From positions 62,001-126,000 of the forward strand of contig NZ_JAAIVF010000008.1 in NCBI RefSeq assembly GCF_029589495.1: 64,000 bases of DNA. The letters run 5' to 3'. This DNA is from Speluncibacter jeojiensis (lineage in GTDB: Bacteria; Actinomycetota; Actinomycetes; Mycobacteriales; Mycobacteriaceae). The notes beneath the pieces are model-generated. The model worked only from the letters and a program-made list of their open reading frames with translations, was not told the DNA's origin and did no database searches. This document shows positions 55,947-64,000 of this stretch, in pieces (the stretch's first letter is position 1; every line of letters starts with the position of its first letter). Position numbers and translations under genes: made by a program.

Positions 55947-56429
55947 GTGAACGTGATCGTCGAGGCCGGCGCGAACTATGTCGGGGTGATCGGAGCCGGG
56001 GAGGGGGCGACCGGCGAGCAGATGGTGCAGGCACGCCGGGTGGGGGAGTTGTTGGCGCGGAAGGGTGTTCGCGTGGTCACCGGCGGGCTCGGCGGCGTCA
56101 TGAGGGCTGCCTGCGAGGGGGCGGTCGGGGCAGGCGGGGTCACGCTGGGGCTGCTGCCGGGCAGCGACCGCGCCGACGGCAACCAGTTCCTGACGGTGTC
56201 GGTGCCGACCGGGCTCGGCGAGATGCGCAACGCTTTGGTGGTGCGCAGCAGTGAGGCGATCATCGCGGTCGGGGGCAGCTGGGGAACGCTCAGCGAGATC
56301 GCGCTCGCGGTGCGCACCGGTGTGCCGGTGATCGCGCTCGGCGGCTGGCCGCTGCCCGGGGTCGAGGTGCTGGTCGCGCAGTCGCCGGAGGAGGCGGTCG
56401 AGGCGGCGGTGCGCACGCTGGCCCGGTGA
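55947..56429 (+). CDS. TIGR00725 family / LOG-like protein
   Basis: A 160-residue Rossmann-like protein related to LOG (lysine decarboxylase-like) proteins. VGVIGAGEG, TGGLGGVMRAACEGA (the GGLGGxM nucleotide-type loop) and VGGSWGTLSEIALA (the GGxGTxxE site) are visible; the PGGxGTxxE form of cytokinin nucleosidases is changed to VGGSWGTLSE. The GTG at 55947 has GGGAG upstream. It is a lone gene. A nucleoside 5'-monophosphate hydrolase role is possible but unproven. Confidence 0.82.
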   Translation: MNVIVEAGANYVGVIGAGEGATGEQMVQARRVGELLARKGVRVVTGGLGGVMRAACEGAVGAGGVTLGLLPGSDRADGNQFLTVSVPTGLGEMRNALVVRSSEAIIAVGGSWGTLSEIALAVRTGVPVIALGGWPLPGVEVLVAQSPEEAVEAAVRTLAR

Positions 56430-56467
56430 CGGCTCGGGCCTGCGCGCCTGCCCCGCCCGCCCGGCCG

Positions 56468-57385
56468 TCACATCATCTCGATGACGACCTTGCCCTGCGC
56501 GTGACCGGATTCGACGGCGGCGAGCGCCTCGCCCGCCTGCTCGAGTGAGAAGAGTTCCTGCACGTGCGGGCTCAGGCTGCCGTGTGCGGCCAGTTCGGCG
56601 ATCCGCGCCAGGGTGTCGGCGAGGGTGCCCCGTTCGATGTAGGCGCCGCCGAGCGAGGCGGCGGTCTCCGGGTCGGCCGTGGTCACGATCAGATGTGAGT
56701 CGTTCGCAGCGCCGGCAACCTCGCGCAGTGCGTCGCCACCGACCAGGTCGAGGATCGCGGTGACCCCGTTCGGGGCGGCCTCGTGGAGCCGCTCGGCGAC
56801 GCCGTCCCCGTAGGTGATCGGCATGGCGCCGAGCGCCGCGACGAAGCCGTGTTTGGCCGCGCTGGCGGTACCGACCACGCCGACCCCGCGGTAGCGGGCG
56901 ATCTGGGTCGCCGCGGCGCCCACACCGCCGCCGGCGCCGTTGATCAGCAGGGTGTCGCCCGCACGCAACTGGAGTTGCTCGATGGCGTCGTAGGCGGTGG
57001 CGGACGCGACGGGCAGCGCGGCGGCGTCGATGAACGAGACCGTCGGGGGTTTGCGCGCGATCGCGTCGGTGCGGACCAGCGTGTACTCGGTGTAGCCGCC
57101 CTCGGCGCCGGTGTTGCCGAAGATCTCGTCGCCGATCTCGTACCGTTCGACGCCGGGGCCGAGGGCGGCGACGGTGCCGGCCACCTCGCGCCCGAGCACG
57201 GCGGGGAACTGCAGGGTCATCGCGCCGGAGAGCAGACCCGAGCGGATCTTCCAGTCGACCGGATTGACGCCCGCCGCATGGACTTTGACCAGGATCTGGC
57301 CGGGTCCGGGCTCGGGCTTGGGCAGGTCGAGCATCGCTTGGGTGCCGGCGTCGCCGTACTGGGTGAACCCATATGCCATCACCAT
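56468..57385 (-). CDS. NADP-dependent quinone oxidoreductase-like protein (zinc-free MDR)
   Basis: A 305-residue medium-chain reductase without zinc ligands. It has GxNPVDWKIRSG and the FPAVLGREVAGTVAALGPGV block, GTEYTLV, SATAYDAIEQL, the nucleotide loop NGAGGGVGAAATQ and an FSLEQAGEALAAVESGHAQGKVVI end. This is the quinone oxidoreductase/zeta-crystallin type. The ATG at 57385 follows AAGGGCGG. It is followed by 38 bases and then a converging gene. Substrate unknown; quinone or enone reduction is typical. Confidence 0.9.
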   Translation of the reverse strand: MVMAYGFTQYGDAGTQAMLDLPKPEPGPGQILVKVHAAGVNPVDWKIRSGLLSGAMTLQFPAVLGREVAGTVAALGPGVERYEIGDEIFGNTGAEGGYTEYTLVRTDAIARKPPTVSFIDAAALPVASATAYDAIEQLQLRAGDTLLINGAGGGVGAAATQIARYRGVGVVGTASAAKHGFVAALGAMPITYGDGVAERLHEAAPNGVTAILDLVGGDALREVAGAANDSHLIVTTADPETAASLGGAYIERGTLADTLARIAELAAHGSLSPHVQELFSLEQAGEALAAVESGHAQGKVVIEMM

Positions 57386-57516
57386 CGTGACCGCCCTTCG
57401 CGGTTGGATTCGCACGTGTTCAGTTGATGCTCAGATGGTATCGCGGTCGGCCGCTTCGGCGCCGTGCAAGATCAACTCGGGCACCACCGGCCCGCACGGT
57501 GCCCGCGGCGAGACCA

Positions 57517-58137
57517 TCAGTCCAGTGCGCCGCGGGCCGCCGAGAACAACCTCGCGCACACGTCCACCAACTCGCCGGGCGACTCCTGTGAGCCGGTCAT
57601 CAGCCAGTTGACCAGCAGATGGTTCACGCCGCCGACCAGCGCGACCGTTGTCAACCGGTCGGCCGTGTCCATCGGCCGGGCCTCGGCGGCGCCCCACGTC
57701 GCGGTCACGACCTCGGAGTAGTCGCGCAGCACCGCGTGCCGGCGCTCCTCCATCCCGGGGGAGACGCCGACCACCTCGACGAGGACCACCCGCGCGCGGC
57801 GGGGGTCGTCGGTCAGGTAGCGGACGAAGCCGTCCAGCCCGGCCCGGGCGATCTCGTCGACGTCCGGTCCGGCGGCGGCGATCGAGGCGAGCGTGGCGGC
57901 GTACATCTCGCCCGCGAGTTGGTCGTACAGCTTGGCCAGGCAGTCTTCGCGGTCGGTGAAGGACTCGTAGAAGTAGCGCTCGGTCAGTCCCGCGGCGCGG
58001 CAGACCTGCTTGACCGAGGTGGCGGGGTAGCCGGCGGTGCCGAACAGGTCGAGAGCTGCCTCGAGTACTGCGGCACGCCGCGCCTGGGTGCGCTGCTCGG
58101 TGGACAGTCCTGCATATCTCCTGCCGGTGCTCGTCAC
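57517..58137 (-). CDS. TetR family regulator of the SDR-MBL-esterase operon
   Basis: A 206-residue regulator with HTH RRAAVLEAALDLFGTAGYPATSVKQVCRAAGLTERYFYESFTDREDCLAKLY. The GTG at 58137 follows GAGGAACAG and gives the most natural start; 17 more codons are open upstream. It is divergent from the SDR gene 82 bases away, with a TGACA-N8-TGTCA dyad (58183-58200), so it probably represses the three-gene operon. Ligand unknown. Confidence 0.9.
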   Translation of the reverse strand: MTSTGRRYAGLSTEQRTQARRAAVLEAALDLFGTAGYPATSVKQVCRAAGLTERYFYESFTDREDCLAKLYDQLAGEMYAATLASIAAAGPDVDEIARAGLDGFVRYLTDDPRRARVVLVEVVGVSPGMEERRHAVLRDYSEVVTATWGAAEARPMDTADRLTTVALVGGVNHLLVNWLMTGSQESPGELVDVCARLFSAARGALD

Positions 58138-58182
58138 CTGTTCCTCACCTCTGCGATCTGTGGCACACTGTCGGGCGTCATT

Positions 58183-58200
58183 TGACATAACAGTGTGTCA
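58183..58200. promoter_or_regulatory. TetR operator upstream of the SDR-MBL-esterase operon
   Basis: TGACA-N8-TGTCA with a further A-T match inside the arms, in the divergent gap and 20 bases before the SDR start. The 5-bp arms are perfect. Confidence 0.5.
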
Positions 58201-58219
58201 GATCGGAGGGAGAGTGCAT

Positions 58220-59071
58220 ATGCGGCTCAGGAAACGCGCGATCGACGGTCTGGTCATCGCGGTGACCGGGGGTGCCCGCGGGATCGGCCGGGAGATCGCG
58301 GCCCATCTCGCGGCGGCCGGTGCCCAGGTGGCGATCGGCGACCGTGACGGGGCCGCGGAGGCGGCGAGCGAACTGCCGGGAACCGCGGCCGGGTTCGACC
58401 TCGACGTCACCGACACCGAGTCCTTCCGCACCTTCCTCGGCGCCGTCGAAACGCGGTTCGGCACCATCGACGTGCTGGTGAACAACGCCGGCGTCATGTG
58501 GGTCGGCCCGTTCGACGAGGAGCCCGAGTCCGCCACCGACCGCATGCTCGCGGTGAATCTGCACGGGGTCATCCGCGGCGTGCGGTTGACCGCCCCGGTC
58601 ATGCGGGCTCGCGGCCGGGGCCAGATCGTCACCATCGCGTCGGCGGCCGCGCGCGTTGCCCCGCCCGGCGAGTCCACCTACGCCGCGACCAAACACGGTG
58701 TGCTCGGCTATCTCACCGGTGTGCGTGAGGAATTGCGCGGCAGCGGGGTGCTGTTGTCGGCGATCCTGCCGGGCGTCGTCGACACCGAACTCGCCGTCGG
58801 CACCGACACCGGGACGGTGCGCCTGCTGCAGCCCGCCGACGTCGCGCGCGCCGTGGTCGACGTCATCGAACGGCCGCGGTTCGAGGTGACCCTGCCCGGC
58901 TACGTCGGCCCGCTGATCCGGGTGGTGAACCTGCTCCCGCAGGTGCTGCGCGACCCGCTGGTGCGGCGCATGGTGCCCGACCAGGTTGCCGCGGTGAGCG
59001 GCAGTTCCGTCCGCACGTCGTACGAGTCCCAGGCGCTGTCCGCCAACCACGATCGAGGAGCACAGTCATGA
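58220..59071 (+). CDS. Short-chain dehydrogenase/reductase
   Basis: A 283-residue SDR with TGGARGIGREIA, the NNAGVMWVGPFDEE region, ASAAARVAPPGESTY-AATKHG (Ser, Tyr, Lys), and a C-terminal LLQPADVARAVVDVIERPR block. The ATG at 58220 follows GGAGGGAG. Its stop overlaps the next gene's start by four bases (ATGA). It is the first gene of the operon; probably oxidises a hydroxyl of the compound handled by the two downstream hydrolases. Substrate unknown. Confidence 0.9.
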   Translation: MRLRKRAIDGLVIAVTGGARGIGREIAAHLAAAGAQVAIGDRDGAAEAASELPGTAAGFDLDVTDTESFRTFLGAVETRFGTIDVLVNNAGVMWVGPFDEEPESATDRMLAVNLHGVIRGVRLTAPVMRARGRGQIVTIASAAARVAPPGESTYAATKHGVLGYLTGVREELRGSGVLLSAILPGVVDTELAVGTDTGTVRLLQPADVARAVVDVIERPRFEVTLPGYVGPLIRVVNLLPQVLRDPLVRRMVPDQVAAVSGSSVRTSYESQALSANHDRGAQS

Positions 59072-60174
59072 CCGCCGCCCAAAAGAACGAGCTCCGGCCC
59101 ATCCCCGAGTTCGACGGCGTGCACGAGGTGTGGCCGCGCGGCGACCGGCTGACGGCGGTGCGCGAGGCGGCGGTGAAGTACCGCGAGCGCTTCCTGTCGC
59201 AGGGGCAGGTGAAGGCGATCAAGTCCGTGGACATCGCCACCGCGCCGTATCCGTCGCGCTTCGCGTTCCAGGGCTACTCCATCGGGGTCAACCCGTTCAT
59301 CAGCATCACCAACCGGATGATGGTGATCCAGTTCGAGGGCTTCGACGGCAAGCTCAAGACGCTGGTCTGGGAGCCGACGGTCGCGGTCGGGTCGGCGGAG
59401 GCGCCGTTCTACAACCAGATCCAGCAGCTCGGGCGCAGGTTCAAGGTCGAGCGGTTCTTCGCCGACTACATCAACGACCCCGACGACGTGCTGCCCAGCC
59501 TCGGGCTGCGCAACGAGGACGTCGACTACGTCAGCTTCGATCACCTGCACGTGCAGGACGTGCGGATGATCATGGGCTCCACCGAACCGATCGAGGGCGA
59601 GAGCGAGCCGCGCAAGCCGCTGTTCCCCAACGCCAAGCTGCTGGTGCACCGTAAGGAACTCGCCACCTTCGAGTCGATGCATCCCATGCAGACCGCGTGG
59701 TACGTGGACAAGGGCATGGCGGGGGTTCCGCAAGACCGGCTCGAGATCTTCGACGGCGACGTCGAACTCGGCGTCGGTGTCAGCCTGCTGTGGACGCCCG
59801 GTCACACCGACGGCAACCACTCGTTGTGCGTGAACACTCCCGACGGCGTGTGGGTGCAGTCCGAGAACGGGATGGCGCCGGACAACTGGCAGCCGGAGTT
59901 CTCGAAGATCCCCGGGGTCAAGGCGCAGGCGCAGTTCTATCGCCGCGAGGTGGTGCTCAACAGCAACACCCTCGAAGACCCGCAGGACCAGTACGACTCG
60001 ATGATCAAGGAGAAGACGATGGCGTCGCGTTCGAAGCGCGACCCGCGCTGGGTGCAGGTCATCCCGTCGTCCGAGTGTGCGAGCTTCAAGCGCCAGTGGC
60101 CGCTGCGGCCGACGTTCAGCCACGGCAGCCTGGACTACGGCGTGATCGTCGCGCCGGATCGAGCGGCCGGGTGA
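59068..60174 (+). CDS. Metallo-beta-lactamase-fold hydrolase-like protein with altered metal motif
   Basis: A 368-residue protein. The MBL-type parts are FDHLHVQD near residue 157 (instead of the HxHxDH motif), TPGHTDGNHSLCV near 247, and a late His in SHGSLDYGV. The first motif keeps two His but has Gln-Asp in place of Asp-His, so at most a reduced metal site is expected. A large N-terminal part (~150 residues, FQGYSIGVNPFISITNRMMVIQFEG) precedes it. It overlaps the SDR gene upstream (ATGA) and the esterase gene downstream (GTGA). Reaction unknown; hydrolysis of a lactone or ester is plausible. Confidence 0.7.
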   Translation: MTAAQKNELRPIPEFDGVHEVWPRGDRLTAVREAAVKYRERFLSQGQVKAIKSVDIATAPYPSRFAFQGYSIGVNPFISITNRMMVIQFEGFDGKLKTLVWEPTVAVGSAEAPFYNQIQQLGRRFKVERFFADYINDPDDVLPSLGLRNEDVDYVSFDHLHVQDVRMIMGSTEPIEGESEPRKPLFPNAKLLVHRKELATFESMHPMQTAWYVDKGMAGVPQDRLEIFDGDVELGVGVSLLWTPGHTDGNHSLCVNTPDGVWVQSENGMAPDNWQPEFSKIPGVKAQAQFYRREVVLNSNTLEDPQDQYDSMIKEKTMASRSKRDPRWVQVIPSSECASFKRQWPLRPTFSHGSLDYGVIVAPDRAAG

Positions 60175-61184
60175 GCGCCCGTCAGGCCGAGGGCGCGGTG
60201 ACCGTCCACGAAACGCCGAGTGTGCCGGCGCTGCTGCTGTACTGGCCGGCGCGACTGCTGTTGAAGACGGCATACCGGCTCTGGCCCCTGGGCGACAGGG
60301 GGATTCGAGTGCTCACCTTCATCGAGGTGCTGTTCGGGTGGCTGCCGAACCCGCCGAACGTCGACCTCACCACGGTCGACCTGGGCGGTGTCGAGGCGGA
60401 GCTGTCCGTGCCGCGCACGTCCGCGCACGATCAGCTGCGCGGTGTGTCCGTGCTGTACCTGCACGGCGGGGGATTCCTGTTCTGCGGTCCGGCCACCCAC
60501 CGGCGGGTGTGTGCCCGGCTGGCGGAAACCCTGGGCGTGCCGGTGTATTCGCTGCGCTATCGCCAGCTCCCCGAGGCGGGGGCGGGCACCTCGGTGCAGG
60601 ACGCCTGTGATGCGTACCGGGCCCTGCTGGACCGGGCCGACGCGCCGGACAAGGTCGTGGTCGCGGGCGACTCCGCCGGCGGCTTCCTGGCCGCGAAGAT
60701 CTGCGAACTGGCGGCGACGGACGGCGTCCCGCGTCCGGCGGCGTTCGTGGGCTACTCGCCGCAGTTGAGCCTGGATCCGGACCGGCACGATCCGGCGCTG
60801 CTCAAGCGCGACGCGTACATGCCGCTCAGCGCGATCCGGCGGGCCAAGCCGCGGTGGGAGCGCGGGCCGGTCGCGCTGCGTGGCACCCGCTCACCGGTCG
60901 ACGCGCCGGTCGAGGTCTTCCCGCCGACCTTCCTGACCGCCGCGGACCGGGAGCTGCTCGAACCGGACATCCGGGCGCTCACCGGCCGGCTGCACGCCGC
61001 CGGACGGGCCGTCGAGACGCACGTGTGGCGGCGCGGCGTGCACGCGTTCCCGGTGCTCGACGCGCTGACCTCGGAGAGCCGTGCGGCGATGCGGCTGACC
61101 GGGGAGTTCCTGCGGGAGGTGTTCGGCCGCACCGACACCGCTCGCCTCGAGACCGTCGAGGTGGCGGACGACCGGGCCGGGTGA
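60171..61184 (+). CDS. Alpha/beta hydrolase, HSL family esterase
   Basis: A 337-residue HSL-family hydrolase with oxyanion motif LHGGGFLFCG, nucleophile elbow GDSAGGFLAA, and late Asp (FLTAADRELLEPD) and His (GVHAFPVL). The N-terminus is hydrophobic (PALLLYWPARLLLKTAYRLWPL) and may anchor it to the membrane. The GTG at 60171 overlaps the previous stop by four bases. It is the last gene of the operon; nine bases separate its stop from that of mceF. A second GTG start 10 codons later is possible. Likely acts on a hydrophobic ester. Confidence 0.88.
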   Translation: MSARQAEGAVTVHETPSVPALLLYWPARLLLKTAYRLWPLGDRGIRVLTFIEVLFGWLPNPPNVDLTTVDLGGVEAELSVPRTSAHDQLRGVSVLYLHGGGFLFCGPATHRRVCARLAETLGVPVYSLRYRQLPEAGAGTSVQDACDAYRALLDRADAPDKVVVAGDSAGGFLAAKICELAATDGVPRPAAFVGYSPQLSLDPDRHDPALLKRDAYMPLSAIRRAKPRWERGPVALRGTRSPVDAPVEVFPPTFLTAADRELLEPDIRALTGRLHAAGRAVETHVWRRGVHAFPVLDALTSESRAAMRLTGEFLREVFGRTDTARLETVEVADDRAG

Positions 61185-61193
61185 CGACGACGT

Positions 61194-62447
61194 CTATCGC
61201 CCGGCGCCCATCATCTGCTCCCACGAGGCGGGTGAAGGTTCGCCGTTCCACGGGTTCGACTCGGCCTCGGGCCGGTACCCCTGCGGGCTGTCGCACAGGG
61301 CGACCGTCGGGGCCCGCCGGCCCGGGTGGTCCGGACACGGCAGGTTCCGGGCGCCGCGCACGGTGCTGGGATCGCTCTGCGGCAGTTTGCAGTACAGGTC
61401 GTTCGGCGTCGGCGGGGTGTCCAGTTCGGTGGGTGAGCGCCGCGCGGACGGCGGCAGGAACCCGGTGGTGCACGGCGGCGGCGCGTTCAGCTGGTCGGCG
61501 AAGAACGTGTTCTGGGCCGGGTCGGCGGAGTTCGGCAGTCCCGCCGACTGGGTCGCGGCCATGATCGCCGGGTACAGCACCAGGATCAGTTCGATGCCCG
61601 GATTGTAGACCGCGGCAACCTGTTCGACGCTGGTCAGATTCGCCAGCAGCAGCGGCACCGTGGGGCGCAGGCCCGCGAACAGCCGCGTCGCCTCGTCGGC
61701 CGCGGGGGCACCCTGCGCGAGCACCCCGCGCAGTTGCGGGTCGCTGCCGCTCAGGTGCCCGGTGAACGACGCCAACGACTGCGCCCACTGTCGGATCGCT
61801 GCGCTGGTGGCGGTCTGGGTGTCGAGCAGCGGCCCGATCCCGTCGATCAGCGTGCCGGTCGGTTCCCGCGCCCCGTCGGCGGTGGCCGTGAGCGCGTGCG
61901 CCGAGTCGAGCAACCGGCGCAGATCGTCCTCGGTGCCCGACAGCGCCGTCGAGCCCTCGTCGACCACCGTCCGCACGTTGTCGGGTCCGGCGGCGCGCAG
62001 GGTCGCCTGCAGTTGGTCGAGGATCGGGCCGACCGGTGCGGGCACGGTGGTGCGCGGCCGCGGGATCACCGCCCCGTTGCGCAGTCTCGGGCCGCCGGGG
62101 CCGCGCGGCACCAGGTCGACGTACTGCTCGCCGATGGCGGACATGCTGTGGACCTGCGCGTCGAGGTCGGAGGGGACGGGCACCGACGAATCGAGTGACA
62201 GGGTGGCCTCGGCGCCGGCCGGGGTCATCCGCAGCGCGGTGACCTTGCCGATCGTGGTGCCGCGGTAGGTGACGTTCGCGTCGGGATACAGCCCGCCGCC
62301 CGAGGCGATTTGCACCGTCACCGTGTACTGCCCGATCCCGAGGGTCTGCGGGATGCGCGCGTAGCGCACGGAGGCGAAGCCGATGCCGAGCACCGCGAGG
62401 ATCGCGAAGACCGTCAGCTGCACCCGGGTCCTGCGGGCGAGTCTCAT
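61194..62447 (-). CDS. mceF: Mce family protein MceF
   Basis: A 417-residue Mce protein, the last of the operon. It has an N-terminal transmembrane anchor (VQLTVFAILAVLGIGFASV), the MlaD/MCE domain (TVTVQIASGGGLYPDANVTYRGTTIGKVT ...), then a long helical region and a Cys-containing tail. MceF needs no lipobox. It builds the periplasm-crossing tube of the Mce lipid importer with MceA-E; the permease YrbE pair and MceG ATPase lie outside the window. The ATG at 62447 follows GGGAGGTGG and overlaps the MceE stop by four bases. Confidence 0.9.
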   Translation of the reverse strand: MRLARRTRVQLTVFAILAVLGIGFASVRYARIPQTLGIGQYTVTVQIASGGGLYPDANVTYRGTTIGKVTALRMTPAGAEATLSLDSSVPVPSDLDAQVHSMSAIGEQYVDLVPRGPGGPRLRNGAVIPRPRTTVPAPVGPILDQLQATLRAAGPDNVRTVVDEGSTALSGTEDDLRRLLDSAHALTATADGAREPTGTLIDGIGPLLDTQTATSAAIRQWAQSLASFTGHLSGSDPQLRGVLAQGAPAADEATRLFAGLRPTVPLLLANLTSVEQVAAVYNPGIELILVLYPAIMAATQSAGLPNSADPAQNTFFADQLNAPPPCTTGFLPPSARRSPTELDTPPTPNDLYCKLPQSDPSTVRGARNLPCPDHPGRRAPTVALCDSPQGYRPEAESNPWNGEPSPASWEQMMGAGR

Positions 62448-63586
62448 CGGCCACCTCCCGCGGATGCCGGTGCGGGGCTGAGCAATTGGCCCAGCCCTCT
62501 TGCGTGGGCGGCCGTCGGCGGCTCGGGCTTGCCGATGATCGCGGGCAGCCCGGCGAGCGCGCCCTGCAGGCCGGTGCCGAGCAGCAGGGCGTTGTCGAGG
62601 GTCTTGACCCGCAGGTCGAGGGTGACCTCGCCGTTGGCGTAGTCGCCGCGGACCGCGTTCGCGTAGGTGTCGATGGGGAAGGGGAACGTGAGCAGGTACC
62701 GGGTGGATTCGGTCAGCGCACTGCCCGAGTCGGCCAGCCCCTTGAGCACCGGTTGCAGATCACGCAGGTTCGCCACCAGTTCGGTCCGGGTACCGTGCAC
62801 TGCCCTGGTCGCCGCGTCGCCGAGCGCGCCCAACTGGTCCAGCGCCGTGGTGAGGTCGTCGCGACGGTCGCTCAGTGCGGTCAGTGCCGGACGCAGCGCC
62901 GAGATGGAGTCGGCGAGAACGTCGTTTTGCTGCGCCACCTGTGCGGACAGCCGGTCGAGGCCGTCGATCGCCGCCACGATGTCCGACTTCTGCGCGTCGA
63001 GGCCGGTCAGCACGGTGTCGAGGTGGGCGAGCAGTCCGCGCACCTGGTCCTGCCGGCCGCTCAGGGCGGTGTTCAGCTCCCGGGAGATCTGCTGGATCTG
63101 ACCGATCCCGCCGCCGTTGAGGACCAGCGAGAGCGACGACAGGGTCTGCTCGGTCGTCGGGTAGTCGCCGGACCGCGCCAGCGGGATCGTGTCGCCGTCG
63201 TGCAATGTACCTTCGGCCGGCTCGGTGACCGGCGCCGCCAACTCGACCTGCGCGGCGCCGAGCAGGCTGGCCTGACCGATCTTCGCGGTCGCGTTCCCCG
63301 GCAACCGCACATCGCCGTCGAGACGCACCGTCACCAGCGCGTGGTCGCCCTGCAGACGCAGATCCGCGACCCGGCCCACGGTGACGTCGGCGACCCGCAC
63401 CTGCGCGTTGCGGGTGAGCGTGGCGACGTCGGGCATCTGGATGTACACGGTGTAGGCGCCCGCACCGTGACCCTTGGTACCCGGCAGCGGCAGCGAATTC
63501 AGCCCGCGCCACCCGCAACCCGACACCCCGCCGGCGGCGAGGACCAGCAACACTGTCACCACCGTCGCCCGCACCGCGCGCCGCAT
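62444..63586 (-). CDS. mceE: Mce family lipoprotein MceE
   Basis: A 380-residue lipoprotein of the Mce complex. A signal peptide ends at lipobox VSGC (Cys about residue 24), the MCE domain follows (YTVYIQMPDVATLTRNAQVRVADVTVGRVADL), then a coiled helical region (DRLSAQVAQQNDVLADSISALRPALTALSDRRDDLTTALDQLGALG) that forms the tube. This is the LprK-type MceE. Its start overlaps the MceD stop by one base. The operon's cargo is unknown; sterols or fatty acids are known for other Mce systems. Confidence 0.92.
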   Translation of the reverse strand: MRRAVRATVVTVLLVLAAGGVSGCGWRGLNSLPLPGTKGHGAGAYTVYIQMPDVATLTRNAQVRVADVTVGRVADLRLQGDHALVTVRLDGDVRLPGNATAKIGQASLLGAAQVELAAPVTEPAEGTLHDGDTIPLARSGDYPTTEQTLSSLSLVLNGGGIGQIQQISRELNTALSGRQDQVRGLLAHLDTVLTGLDAQKSDIVAAIDGLDRLSAQVAQQNDVLADSISALRPALTALSDRRDDLTTALDQLGALGDAATRAVHGTRTELVANLRDLQPVLKGLADSGSALTESTRYLLTFPFPIDTYANAVRGDYANGEVTLDLRVKTLDNALLLGTGLQGALAGLPAIIGKPEPPTAAHARGLGQLLSPAPASAGGGR

Positions 63587-64000
63587 CAGCGACCGCCCGG
63601 GGTCATCAGGCCCGGCAGTCCCGCGGGCGTCGACATGCGTTCGGTGCCGGCGGGGACCAGCTGGCCCGGCAGCGCCCCGACCCCGCGGGTCGGGTTGGCG
63701 GCCAGCGGCGGATAGTCCATCTGCAGCATGCCCAGCACCGGGCCCAGATACTGCACACACAAGCGGGCTCCCTCCTGCGCGTCCTTCTGCTCGGCGGCGG
63801 CGAGCGCCGAGCAGATGAAGTCGACGGGGTTGGCGAAGTTGCTCATCGCGAGCGCGGACACGACCGTGTTGTGGGCCGGCTGATAGATGTTGGCCAGGTT
63901 CGACAGTGCGGTCGGCGCGACGTGCAGAATCTGCTCGAGTCCCTGTCGTTCCTTCGCGAGTTCGCCCGCCACGTCCGAGAGCTTCGCGGTGGTGGTCGTC
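63586..64000 (-). CDS. mceD: Mce family protein MceD, C-terminal part (cut by the right edge)
   Basis: Only the last ~137 residues are visible; the frame is open to base 64000. They contain SNLANIYQPAHNTVVSALAMSNFANPVDFICSALAAAEQKDAQEGARLCVQYLGPVLGMLQMDYPPL, the typical late region of MceA-D proteins, ending with a Pro/Gly-rich tail. Its place directly before MceE makes it MceD. Stop and MceE start share one base (TGATG), so translation is coupled. Confidence 0.88.
   Translation of the reverse strand, partial: TTTTAKLSDVAGELAKERQGLEQILHVAPTALSNLANIYQPAHNTVVSALAMSNFANPVDFICSALAAAEQKDAQEGARLCVQYLGPVLGMLQMDYPPLAANPTRGVGALPGQLVPAGTERMSTPAGLPGLMTPGGR

Overview
The window is GC-rich actinobacterial chromosome. 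The fused 2-oxoglutarate decarboxylase/dehydrogenase (Kgd), a cobalamin-dependent ribonucleotide reductase, an Mce locus, AdhD-like NDMA-dependent alcohol dehydrogenases, a MymA-like monooxygenase and an endoglycoceramidase together point to a mycolic-acid actinobacterium (Mycobacteriales), most like Gordonia, Rhodococcus or Nocardia. Genes are dense, many overlap by 1-4 bases, no gap exceeds 300 bases, and I saw no rRNA, tRNA, CRISPR array, transposase or prophage gene.

Left part (1-22 kb): the tail of a membrane protein, a short malic enzyme, an orphan choline/betaine-type binding lipoprotein, then a leftward monooxygenase-SDR-esterase operon facing a TetR regulator across an operator array. 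Next are kgd with a small ABC-type ATPase attached, a fused heterodimer-type ABC exporter, an MFS protein, a DUF305/DUF6153 pair, DUF488 and GNAT genes, and a PadR-MFS drug efflux unit.

Middle (21-41 kb): ZapE-type ATPase, a TetR-crotonase pair, a sugar-lactone oxidase divergent from a TetR gene with leaderless-type promoters, a globin, a secreted endoglycoceramidase, a double DUF427 protein, a phosphoribosyltransferase, a FadD15-like acyl-CoA synthetase, nrdJ behind a large NrdR-like palindrome, a lysophospholipase-like hydrolase, a pyruvyltransferase-like protein and a DEAD-box helicase.

Right part (41-64 kb): a catabolic block. It holds TetR, amidohydrolase, epoxide-hydrolase-like protein, two tandem NDMA-dependent alcohol dehydrogenases, aldehyde dehydrogenase, TetR and a paired acyl-CoA dehydrogenase. 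Read in order these could carry an alcohol to aldehyde to acid and then to alpha,beta-desaturation of the CoA ester; the substrate is unknown. After a FUSC membrane protein and several single enzymes comes a second TetR-controlled operon (SDR, metallo-beta-lactamase-like protein, HSL-type esterase). The window ends inside an mce operon (mceD-E-F) transcribed leftward.

Most single genes belong to known families. The less ordinary signals are regulatory: several TetR/PadR operators with precise dyads, start codons 6-8 bases after a -10 box (leaderless mRNAs), a shared operator type for two TetR regulators 35 kb apart, and near-KstR and near-KstR2 boxes in the catabolic block. I found no clear wholly new defence or RNA system.
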